Below are positions 47,111 through 56,640 of a stretch of 64,000 bases of DNA, one piece after another; the stretch's first letter is position 1; the number at the start of each line of letters is the position of its first letter. The stretch is from Lactarius indigo (lineage: Eukaryota; Basidiomycota; Agaricomycetes; Russulales; Russulaceae). The stretch spans positions 1 to 64,000 of the forward strand of contig JAFKAC010000121.1 in the NCBI GenBank assembly GCA_025766275.1, written 5' to 3'. The notes beneath the pieces are model-generated. The model worked only from the letters and a program-made list of their open reading frames with translations, ran no database searches and had not been told where the DNA came from. The position numbers and the translations under genes were made by a program.

Positions 47111-49276
47111 TAGTGGTTTGCGGGCCCGTCCCGGCCTGAAAGCCTGCCATTAGGCTCGTCTTAGGGAGGCTTTAGGCCCAAGATTTACAGGGACTGGGAC
47201 GCTTCTTGTGGGCCTCAACGTCTTAGGCCAGTCTCGGCCTACTAGCCACGGCTGGCCGCGTCTTTGTAGTACCATTATTAAACATTTCTCTACAGATATC
47301 TGACAATTATATGTACACATGAAACTCGATATCAGTATTGTCATTATCATCATCGTCTCCCAGTGGACCTCCTCGCCTCCTCACCCTCGCTGTGGACCAT
47401 GGTTACCCCATCGCTATTGTAGTCACCTTGTCAATCCCCATTTTCGTCACCTCACCTCATGTGATTACCATCATTATAGCTGCCACCAGAGTCGTTACTG
47501 TGTGACCATTGCATTACTGCGCCTGTTGTTTCTGCCATGTGATTGTTGCAGTTGATACCCTAAACTGTCCCTAAGCGCTAGGAAACGGTCTAAGAGGAGC
47601 GCAGGGTCTAGGGAGTGTGAAGTGGCGTGAGGCACCATGCTGAAATGCGCAGTGAGCCCGACTTACGGGGGAGCGTGCGGCACCGGGATCCTGTCTGGAC
47701 CATACCGGGCTGATGGCCCGGGGGAGTCGTCTCGCCTCAGCGCGAGCGATCCCATGCTCTAATTGTTTGACTATGGCCTCCGGCCGTTACTATACCATTC
47801 TGATTCCAGCTTATGTTCATCACCATCGTTGTTAGGATGTTTTTTCAGATCAAGCGCGAGCACGCCGAGCCCGATGTCACAAGGGGCGCGGTCACACATC
47901 ATCTCTAGCTTGCAACCTCAATTCCAGTATCTCGCGTCCGGTTTCGGCTTCGGCCTCGATTTTTGTACGACCCTGTGATGGATAGCTACGACTTTTTGCC
48001 TCGGTTGAGAGGCCCTACAGTATATTTACTTTATGACCCTTACGACGCATTCTCATGTGTTTGATGGTTCACGACTACTTACGACTCGTATTTACAAATA
48101 AAACAAAAATCCAGTAGTATAAAATGTATGGTTTCAGACTGTAATGAACTATCCACTTGTTGTTCTTGAAAATCCTCCGTCTGTTTATTCGTGCTCAAAC
48201 ACACACTCTCGCAAACGCTCGACTTGTACAAAATTCTTGTGGCTCTCGGCGCGCACACTCACGTGCGACGCGTTACATAATCGCGCTACTCTCGCACAAC
48301 ACCACGCATGCCTCTGCAGCATGTGAGCTGTGGTATATAGGTCTGCGGTGATCGCGGACGCGTCTGTGTCGAAGGGCTAGAGCCGCGCGCAAGTGCGGCG
48401 AGGTCGGGAATGGGACTGAGGTTGGTCTGTCACAGGTGGTCGGAAACAGTCGCGCACGCTTCGGCACAGTACGAAACTTTGCACAGGTGACCTCTGGAGT
48501 TTTGCACGTGTTGGTTTTGAGTCATTAAGTCCGCGCGCAAGTGCGGCACACTGAAGAATGCGAGGGGAGAGTTGCACTGGGGTCTGAGGTCTGAGAGGAG
48601 AAGGCTATATTCTAATCTGGGGCATAAGGTTGTAATTACATGTGTTATATAGTGGGGAATGTAAGCTGAGGAACGGGGCTAAACGGGGGAATGGTAAATG
48701 CGGAGGGAAGCATCTGGGGTGAGTGGGAAGCTGCCAGTGGGTGCACACAGAGCGTGGGAAATTTAAAAGCGGTGAAGTGGGGGGGAACATAGCGACAGTG
48801 TGCGGAAGTGCAGATGCAGGAGGGTGTGGGTGAATGCAGGCAAGTGCGGGTGAGCATGGACGAATGCAGACAAGTGCAGTAAAGCGGCAAAAGGTGCGAT
48901 TTCACTGGCCAAGAAGAGCGCTGGCACTGGGGGTGAAGCTTCGGTGAAGACTCATGAAGTTGCAAATACCATAATATGTGGATACAATGGTGAAGGCATG
49001 GATGAGGTTTCAGGTGTGGATGCAATTCAAGTTCCGAAGATGTGGATGCAGTTTTGAAGCATGGATTCCAGGTTGCAAATCCCGGTGAATCCCAAGCCCA
49101 GGACACACGTCCCCAACAGTTGAGGCCGAAGACGTGGGACTGAGGGAGCCGAATGCCAAAAGTGAAGACTGGGCCATGAGCCCTGCCAGGACCCAGTCCT
49201 GTCCCAGTCCCGTCCCGGTTTTGAACGGCCGTCTTAGGCTGGCCTTAGGCTTTGAAGCCGAGCCTGCAAACCACTA
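47111..49276. mobile_element. Non-autonomous hAT-like element 1 (2166 bp)
   Basis: Ends TAGTGGTTTGCGGGC and GCCTGCAAACCACTA are inverted repeats (one mismatch in 15). They are flanked by the perfect 8-bp TSD ACTGATTC (47103-47110, 49277-49284). The 8-bp TSD and TAGNG terminus fit the hAT superfamily. The insertion splits a copia RT frame between FESV and RLMLAL, an independent proof of the edges. No transposase is evident. The interior shares GC-rich minisatellite units with hAT-like element 2, in the other orientation. Confidence 0.85.
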
Positions 49277-49365
49277 ACTGATTCAAAGCACACTACTGGA
49301 GAGAATACTTCATTGAAGTCTATCCCTTCTACTTGGGAAAAACCCTTGGCACCAGACGTGCCCAT
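49277..49365 (-). pseudogene. Ty1/copia reverse transcriptase relic, first part
   Basis: Minus-strand AKGFSQVEGIDFNEVFSPVV then CFESV, a copia RT motif, continuing at 47110 once the hAT-like element and one TSD are removed. Confidence 0.75.
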
Positions 49366-51353
49366 CAGCAAGAGGCGATATTACTAGAAGTGCCTGGTAC
49401 AACTATTGTGGCTAGATGTCATAGGGTTACTAGCGCTAGGTGTTCTAGATCTCTAAAGGAGATCCTAGTAGTTTTAGTTTGTATTCTAGTTGTGCCAACT
49501 TCACTACATATTGCTATGCAACTCTAGTGTTTCTAGTAATTCCAGTTTAGAGTCTAGTCACACCAGTAGTATTACAATTTATCGCTAGGTAGCTCTAGTA
49601 ATCATAGTTTATTTTCTACAAAATCCAGGGAGAGGCGCTCAGGCCACCTGGAATGAGACCCACTTAATTTTTCGAGTAGAAAAGATTCAAGTTGGGTCAA
49701 TTACATGCATTCAGAACTAGTGTCGTCACCATTGCCCTCCCTACCACCGAGATCACCCCCAGCACCGTTCTCTTCATCGCTGCTGCTGTCGTGCCAGTCC
49801 GGTCATCCTCGTTGTTGATGTTGGTGCTGTGGTGATTGCTTTATTCGATTCAAACGGTCCAGGCAGACTGTCTTCTGCGCTTCACACACAAGAAGGGTAA
49901 AATGTGGGGAACGATAATATTAAACAAAGAACCGAGGCCCTCATATTTCGTAGCTAAGCAGTGTCGAAAACACAAGTTGAGATATATACAGAGAGAAAAT
50001 TGAACGTAATTTTGATGCAGATTGAGGCCACATGTTGGTAGTGTGGTGGCAAGCTGTGTCATGTGTCTCATAGCAAATCTGGTGGCGGGGAGAGGACAGT
50101 AAGATGTGTGGAAGGCAAAGGCACGTAGAAGATGAGACATGAGCATGTAGCATAGGAACAGAGAACATTTGCTTACATTGTGTATGATATCCATCCTCAA
50201 GGAATCATGAGTTGGTGAAGTATACTGGTTTTGGAACTTTGGGATCCAAGTCTTCATCATAGCCAGATTTGTTCTGCCTGAAGTCCAAAGTGGTGGGATG
50301 GTATGTGGAGAGAAAGATACCTGCTCCACTTGACAGCCCACTGATAACTCGGATGGAAGATACGTCGTATGCATTATCCAGCTCCAAGTTTCCTGGGATG
50401 GACCGGCCATGGAGGTAATCCTGACTGTTCAATCTGGATGTGGATTCAGTCAGAAGCCAAATCCTGGAAACGCATTAGATGGTCTCCTCACAGGGCGAGC
50501 AAGGAGTTCACATAGCCTAAGGGACAATATCAACTGCTTGATCAGTTGACCATCTCTGCGCCTGAGACTATGATAAACGTACACCTACTCATCACCCAGA
50601 AAAAGGCCAGCCATGTCAGAGAGGAAGGTGAAACTACAAACTGATTATAAAATGAGAGACTTAAAATGGGAGATTGCAATGGAAATCTCTTACGCTGACC
50701 ATCATAGCAGTACCAAGGTTGCTACTTGAGTCAGTGTTGGGTCATTGATGAATGAAGCTAAGGAACTCACCCCGTCAGTAAGCCAGAATTGATGCTGTAA
50801 GCCATCAAGGTAGTAATGTGGAATCGGTTCTGTGCATGAACGCCAGCTAGTTCCATGATGTTGTGTCAAAAGGACAGGCTTGCCTCGCGAACCTGGTCTT
50901 CCTGTGGTAGAGGGACCAGCACATTGCTGCTGCAACCAATAGGTCCACAAGAGCACCTGCAGCCATCCCTGAGCACGAAATCCACTATCGAGCTGTCAGC
51001 ACGTGTAGATATGGTATGGGCAGGGACCTATAGTCAAGGCATGAAAATTGGAGAACCACTTGAGAACAGCCCTAAAAATGGGTCTCAATTTATTTGACAT
51101 GCCCGAGAAGGGGCCATACCTACTCTTTCATGGTGAAAACTAACAAGCAGGAATTTTAAGTCATTCACAGGCAAAACAGCAAATGCAAAGTAAGATACGA
51201 AGCAAGCAACTCACAAATCCCGAAGACTATGGAGATGTGAGTGAAGACAATCTAAGGGGGATAGCCAGAGCACCTACAGGAAGTGATAGCAACTAACACC
51301 ACCTGCAGAACTACGTTCAGTGGTGCTTCAGTGAGTCAACTATTATAACTTAC
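49366..51353 (-). other. Region with possible minus-strand coding remnants, unrecognised
   Basis: Minus ORFs 50432-50205 (reading LHGRSIPGNLELDNAYDVSS, then VISGLSSGAGIFLSTYHPTT) and 50956-50702 look protein-like, and 50410-49850 is open in another frame. Neither family nor intact gene structure could be established. Confidence 0.3.
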
Positions 51354-52862
51354 TAGTGATTTCCCGGCCCAGCTCATAGGCCGGAAGCCAGCCTAAGCCG
51401 GCACTTCAGAAGCCGGACTGGGCTGGGCCGAGGAGGCAGCCTGGAAGGGCCCAAGGCTCAGGCTTCAAATTTGGAAGGCCACTTGCACAGCCTGCAGCCC
51501 CGGCATTCGTCTTTGGGGCCGTCCGTCTCTAGGCCCAGAACTGAGGGTCCCTTGAATGAAACTTTCACTCCCTTCATCTTGCCGCTCCATTTCTTCTTTC
51601 CTTCCCTAGTATATAGTTCATGTATTTACAACATTTACACCTTTGACAAAGGTGATAGCATAAGCTTTCCCCCTCAGACTCCAGAGTTCAGTGTAGCTTG
51701 CCCCTTGCATTCCCCAGCATGCCGCACTCACACACGGGCTTAGCTACTCAAACTTGACACATTCTAAACCAAGGCAGCCACCGATACGATGTTTGGTGCT
51801 GCACAGAAATGTGCGTGACTGTTTCCGACTACCTTCGATCACCTGACCCAGCTGGTTCTCTATACCCTCTTCCGACCCCGCCGCACTCGTGTGCGGGCTT
51901 AGCTTTCAAACTCTGACATATTACCTGCCCAGGCAGCCACCAATACGACGTCTCATGCTGTGCAGAAGCGTGCGCGACGATTTCTGACCATCTTCCACCA
52001 CCTGACCCTGCAGGCCTGTGTACCCTCTCCCAACCTCACATGCACTCACGCGCGGCCTTAGAAATTTGGCACAGATGTGTACACAATTACCACGTACCTA
52101 TGTATGATATTCCATGCCTCATAGAGGCCTGCGCGAGCAGTTTCACATCCCCAGGTATCATTGTAGTGCATTTCACTAGATTCCTCCCTTTGCGTTTTAG
52201 CATTCCCTCTCCCTTGTTATCTAATGCACCCTGTACCTTAGCCCACTTTCCCCGGTATACACCTCATGTAACTACAACCTCACACGTTAGACTTCTAATA
52301 TTAGACTTCCCCCCACAGACTTCGGACTTTTGAGTTCAGCAAGGTTCATCTCCCACGTTCCCAAGCATGCCGCACTTGCGCGCGGCCTTAGAGACTCAAT
52401 CCCAACGCGTTTCCGACTTCTGCGGCCGCCTCTACGAAGTTTCGCGCTGCGCTGAAGCGTGCGCGACTGTTTCCGACTGCCTGCAACCGACCAACCCAAT
52501 TCATGTTCCCAACCTCGCTGCACTTGCGCGCGGCTTTAGCTCTTCGATTAAGACACTTCCGCAACCGCTACACACCTGTCTATGATATCTCACGCCCCGC
52601 AGAGGCCTGCGCGACACTCAGTGACATTCCACCCACCCTACCCCAAACCCTGCAGATTTAGTAGCTATCAGGGACTCGGTTGTGATGAAGCCGTGGCTTT
52701 CTGGCCATGGCAAGCCTAAGCCGTGAGCTTTCTGGCCGTGTCAGGCCGAAGCTGTCACAGGCTGCAGGCAGAGGCTCAGGCCTCCACATTGTGAGGCCAT
52801 GGGCCACCTAAAGCCGGGCCGTGACCCCAATCATAGGGCCGGGCCGGGCCGGGAAATCACTA
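51354..52862. mobile_element. Non-autonomous hAT-like element 2 (1509 bp)
   Basis: A 17-bp perfect TIR TAGTGATTTCCCGGCCC is seen at 51354 and inverted at 52862. It is flanked by the perfect 8-bp TSD TAACTTAC (51346-51353, 52863-52870). Subterminal GGCC-rich repeats resemble element 1. No transposase is encoded. Confidence 0.9.
51721..52640 (+). repeat. ~150-159-bp minisatellite inside hAT-like element 2
   Basis: Units starting near 51721, 51880, 52038, 52369 and 52517 begin GCCGCACT or similar, followed by a GCGCGCGGCCTTAG-like segment and GCGTGCGCGACTGTTTCC. Reverse-orientation relatives lie in element 1 at about 48360-48560. Confidence 0.65.
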
Positions 52863-52870
52863 TAACTTAC

Positions 52871-53226
52871 GATGATGATCGGGCAGATAATACTTTGACT
52901 CACTGGTAGAAATAGAAAGTCAATCCTAGATCAAAAGCACAGTGAATGACAAAACGTACAAATGTAGACCCATCTTGCATAATAACTAAGCTGCGTCAGG
53001 ACAAATAGCGAGTAGAGACAAAGATAAAATGACAAACAACTCCATGGAAGCGCCGACAATGATCTATGACGACCTTCAGTAAGTACATGACAGATAACTG
53101 AGTGTATAATGTACACTTATAATGATCTGAAACTATGTGAGGCGGCGGTGGCATCGGACGTGGTGTGAGTGGCTATGGAAATAAGACTTCTGGGGTCATG
53201 TACACTCATGACCCTGAGGTACAAAT
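52871..53226. other. Short spacer between hAT-like element 2 and a solo LTR
   Basis: No gene or repeat recognised. Confidence 0.4.
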
Positions 53227-53788
53227 TGTTGATAAGTGACCCTTGCGCACTTAGCGGCTCATACGGATCGGACTTGCAGCATGGACTGCTTTAGATTAGA
53301 TTAATTGGACTTGTAGATTACTTACATTTGATCTGTACAATCTAGCGCTGATCATTGCGTCATGTATGACATCATGTACTATGACATCATGTAGAACACT
53401 CCGGACACTTCATTGTACTCAGTCCTTTGTTCTTCTTTAGTTCTTATCTTTATTGTGATGTCATTATGATATCATCTTTGTCTGGACTCTCTTTGTTCTA
53501 GTCGCCTTGTTCTCTTTTCATACACTCCTTTTGTCCTGTATGTAGAACAACGCTCCTTGTATTCTGTGACTCTACGTTACCACTCTTGTACTAGTGTCAC
53601 ACCTCTGTACAGTATAAGTAGTAGTGCTTGTACGCTCCTGGTCCACATCAGTTCTCTCACTGCTGTGTGCCAGACAACTTCCCTGCTTCACTTGCCTGAC
53701 CGCTGTTGCTGCTTTCCAGCCACCCTTCTTATCTCACCACAGTCTACTTTGTCTCTGTGAGTAAGATCTCTATGTGTGCTGTTCATCA
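53227..53788 (+). mobile_element. Solo LTR (562 bp), same family as 43312
   Basis: TGTTGATAAG..GTTCATCA with 5-bp TSD CAAAT on both sides (53222-53226, 53789-53793). It is therefore a solo LTR and not the 5' LTR of the copia element that starts about 100 bp further on. Confidence 0.9.
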
Positions 53789-53896
53789 CAAATCAGACAC
53801 AACTCAGCTTGCGACTCAGCTCAGCCCCAAAGTGATTGACTCACCATGTACTAGAGCACAGGTTTTCGACATTGCCGAGGTTCAAAGTGAGGTACC

Positions 53897-54422
53897 TGTT
53901 GAAGTGAGTCTAATAATACATGTTATCAATTGTTTACTTCATGTCCACAAGGACTGCATGCAAACCAGTGCAAGTCCTTATTACTTACATTTTTGGCCTG
54001 TTATTCTTTCGTGCTCAGATGCCGGACCGTATGTCCTGGATCCTCTCCCAGTCGTACTTGGCTGCGGATTCACTATACCGTTGCTCTGCAGAAGCAGAGC
54101 ATAAAACTTCCAGCTATACAGTTTATATTCATTACAGTTATATAAGTCCCTACTTCCTCTCAGTAGTACCTCAGCTTTTGCCCTGTTAGTGCGCGCAAAT
54201 GCTGAGGTAAGTTATTCGTACACTACTTTATATTCGCCTGTGCTCATACACTTCGTAGCATATTGTCTTCTCATGCAGGTGAATAGATCATTAGCTTTTG
54301 CCCTGTTAGTGCGCGCAAACACTGAGCATATTGTCATCTTGTGCAGACACTGTCCGCGCGCACGCAGATTCACATCACTTTATTTACTGTCTATTCATTC
54401 TGAGCGTCCATACCTCGTAAGA
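53897..54422 (+). mobile_element. Copia element G 5' LTR (526 bp)
   Basis: Starts TGTTGAAGTG and ends CTCGTAAGA, with edges set by comparison with the TSD-flanked solo copy at 38147-38672, which has the same length. TATATAAG at about 54138-54145 is the probable promoter. It contains an internal duplication of AGCTTTTGCCCTGTTAGTGC. The 3' LTR is beyond the window because element F is inserted. Confidence 0.8.
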
Positions 54423-54434
54423 GGTTATGGGCCC
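54423..54434 (+). other. Half-tRNA (initiator Met) type primer-binding site
   Basis: GGTTATGGGCCC starts directly after the LTR. It is complementary, with one G:U pair, to the anticodon arm of eukaryotic initiator tRNA-Met, the primer fragment type known for Drosophila copia. The ATG inside it (54427) is also the first ATG of the gag frame. Confidence 0.7.
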
Positions 54435-56640
54435 TGCCCTTCCCGCTGCTATGAATGATCCGCTCCCTACCTCTGTCCCCCCTCTCGATCCCACTGGCTC
54501 CAATTGGGCCATCTTCAGTATGTGCTTCCAGGAGGCCATGGAAGCCAGCCAGAAGTGGGGCCATTTCACCAGCAAATCCAAGTGTCCTGTCATGGCTGAC
54601 CCGGTCAAGCCAATGGATGACGAAAAGAAAGCCATTGCTGAGTGGACTCAGGATGAGACCATAGCCAAGTACCTCCTTTCCCAACAACTTCCTGACTCCA
54701 CTGCCATTCACCTAAAGTCACTCACCTCTGCCAAAGAATGCTGGAACAAGGTTACCACCAAGTTCAGCGTAAACAGTCAGTACATGGAGACCAACATGCT
54801 TACTGCGTTCTCCAAGATGCATTGCCCACACGGCAGGGATGTTCGTCAGTTCCTTGGTCAAATGCGCATGAAGCACGAAGAACTTGTGGCAGTTGGTGTC
54901 ACCATGACCCAAAAAGAGCACAGATCAGCCATCATCAAGGCCATCCCTGACGAAATGTCAAAATTTGCCTCAGGTTTGCTCACTGCTGTGCATGTACTAT
55001 CACCCTCCACCAACATCGACCCCAACCTCCTTATAGACCACATCTCCAAGGAGGCCAATCATCTGGCAGCATGGCACAAGTGCAATGGAGCCCCATCCAG
55101 CAAAGGGAAGCAACCCCAGAGCCAAGATGAGGCGATGGCAGCAACACAAGGGGACGGTGGAAAGAAGCAGAGAAAAAGAAAGTGCCAGGGGGGTGGGTGG
55201 TGCAATGGGCAAACGCTCCCCCCCTCGCCTCACACGGGACAGCTCTGGTGACGGACTCTGGGTTCGAATCCGGGCTGGTGCATTCCCTGCGGGCAGCCAG
55301 CATCCCCACGTGATCCTACGTGGTTCCTTCCTTATCCGCCCTTCCCAACAAACACACAAACACAACCTCGGCCTATCCAGCCTCACCCTCGCTCTCACGC
55401 CCCGGGCTCTGTTAAGCTGCACCACTAACATCCCACGACACCAACTACCCACGCTCGCTTATGTAACCCCGGGCTCTGCCGCTAGCCGCCGCATCCCACT
55501 TCCCTCAACCCCCAACCTTCACCCCGGTTCCTGATGGACTGGGAGACCGCAATTACATAACCCTTTCACGTACCCCGACCCGCTTCCTCTGTGTCTGGAG
55601 GTGGCTTTAGTGGGTGGGTTTAAACCCCCGCCCCTATACCCTTGGGGAGTAACAACCCCACACCGGGTCCCTGGACCCACAGACTTTGTACATTTACTGC
55701 TATGCTTGCCACGCTTACATTACTCTTGTTTCCTACCGTACTATACCGAACCCCGACTGAAACCCCGACACCAACCTGGACGTTGCTGAACCGCCCCGTA
55801 TAGGAACACACCCCCAACAGCTACAACCTCGGCAGACTCCCCGCCAGACAATTGCAGGGAGACCATCGGGGAAGGGGTCCTTGGACCTCAATTAGAAACC
55901 CTGCAAGAACCTCTGTGGCACCGCCGTGGGTCGCGCATCCAGTGATCCTCGGGTCCATGGGACTGGTGACCCCATGTGACTGTCAGAGACGCAACTGGCT
56001 CTGCCCGTTCTCACACCGCCACTTAGGCACCAACAGTGGGGTCCAAACCGTGGAAGTTGCCTACTAAGGGTCCTTGAGGGAACGTAAGTAGGTCGTGTTC
56101 AGTAGTAATGGGAGGGTCTAGGGGAGGGCAAGGGACCAGGATGGATTTGGAAGTTTCCTTACAGAGTAATAGCTTAGTAACTAGCACCGGCTTTGTACCC
56201 GTAACGTACTGCTCCGGGATATAAATTGATTCAAAAAAAAAAAAAAAAAAAAAAAAAAGAAAGTGCCACAACTGTGGCAAGCTGGGTCACTGGGCATGCG
56301 AGTGCCGTTCACCAAAGAAGGACACCCAGTCTAATCAAAATCAAAATCAGTCCAACTCGTCTGGTCAGTCTAGTCAACCCCTGACATACCAGAATGCCAC
56401 CAAGACTGAGAACAAGCCCATAGGATCAGCCAACATCGTGGCAATCCCCAAAGATGACACCAGCGCAGAGGGCTGGACGTCCATTGAGCCAGATGGATGC
56501 TGGTTGGCCATGTTCACCAGGGACGTCTTTAAGCTACCCAGAAGCCAAGTTGTCACCCCTCAAGAGTGCAAAGAAGCAGGGGTGAGTGCTGTGTTGTCTG
56601 GCAGGCTCGCAGCAGCTGTTATCATGCAGATGGGGTGGTG
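54427..56640 (+). pseudogene. Copia element G: gag, interrupted by a SINE-like insert
   Basis: From ATG 54427 (or 54454) the frame encodes a UBN2/copia-type gag (SNWAIFSMCFQEAMEASQKW, KECWNKVTTKFSVNSQYMET, FLGQMRMKHEELVAVG, IIKAIPDEMSKFASGLL). It runs up to RKRK at 55187. After the 1066-bp insert it continues in register with the zinc knuckle CHNCGKLGHWACEC and the linker to 56640. The protein would form particles and bind RNA. Apart from the insertion the gag frame is open; the exit to pol requires a -1 shift near 56600-56640, which here is probably a mutation. Confidence 0.85.
55188..56253 (+). mobile_element. SINE-like retroposon with tRNA-type promoter and poly(A) (1066 bp)
   Basis: Begins after AAAAAGAAAGTGCCA (55173-55187), which is repeated at 56254-56268 as a 15-bp TSD. 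Ends in about 21 A (56233-56253, extended by the TSD). The head has a Pol III box A-like TGGTGCAATGGG (55198-55209) and a perfect box B GGTTCGAATCC (55261-55271). No ORF with a known domain. The body is unusually long for a SINE. Confidence 0.8.

Noticed and set aside
51322..52910. Inverted CAGTGAGTCAA / TTGACTCACTG around hAT-like element 2 as outer TIRs
   Set aside because: Without the hAT-like element they are only about 35 bp apart and no target duplication is visible. Probably a small hairpin in the target.
53227..53788. 5' LTR of copia element G
   Set aside because: It is flanked on both sides by CAAAT and belongs to another family (also solo at 43312). The element's own LTR is 53897-54422, followed directly by the primer site.
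55188..55290. A functional tRNA gene
   Set aside because: Box A and box B are present, but I could not fold a full cloverleaf with a matching acceptor stem. The sequence sits inside a poly(A)-tailed, TSD-flanked insert.
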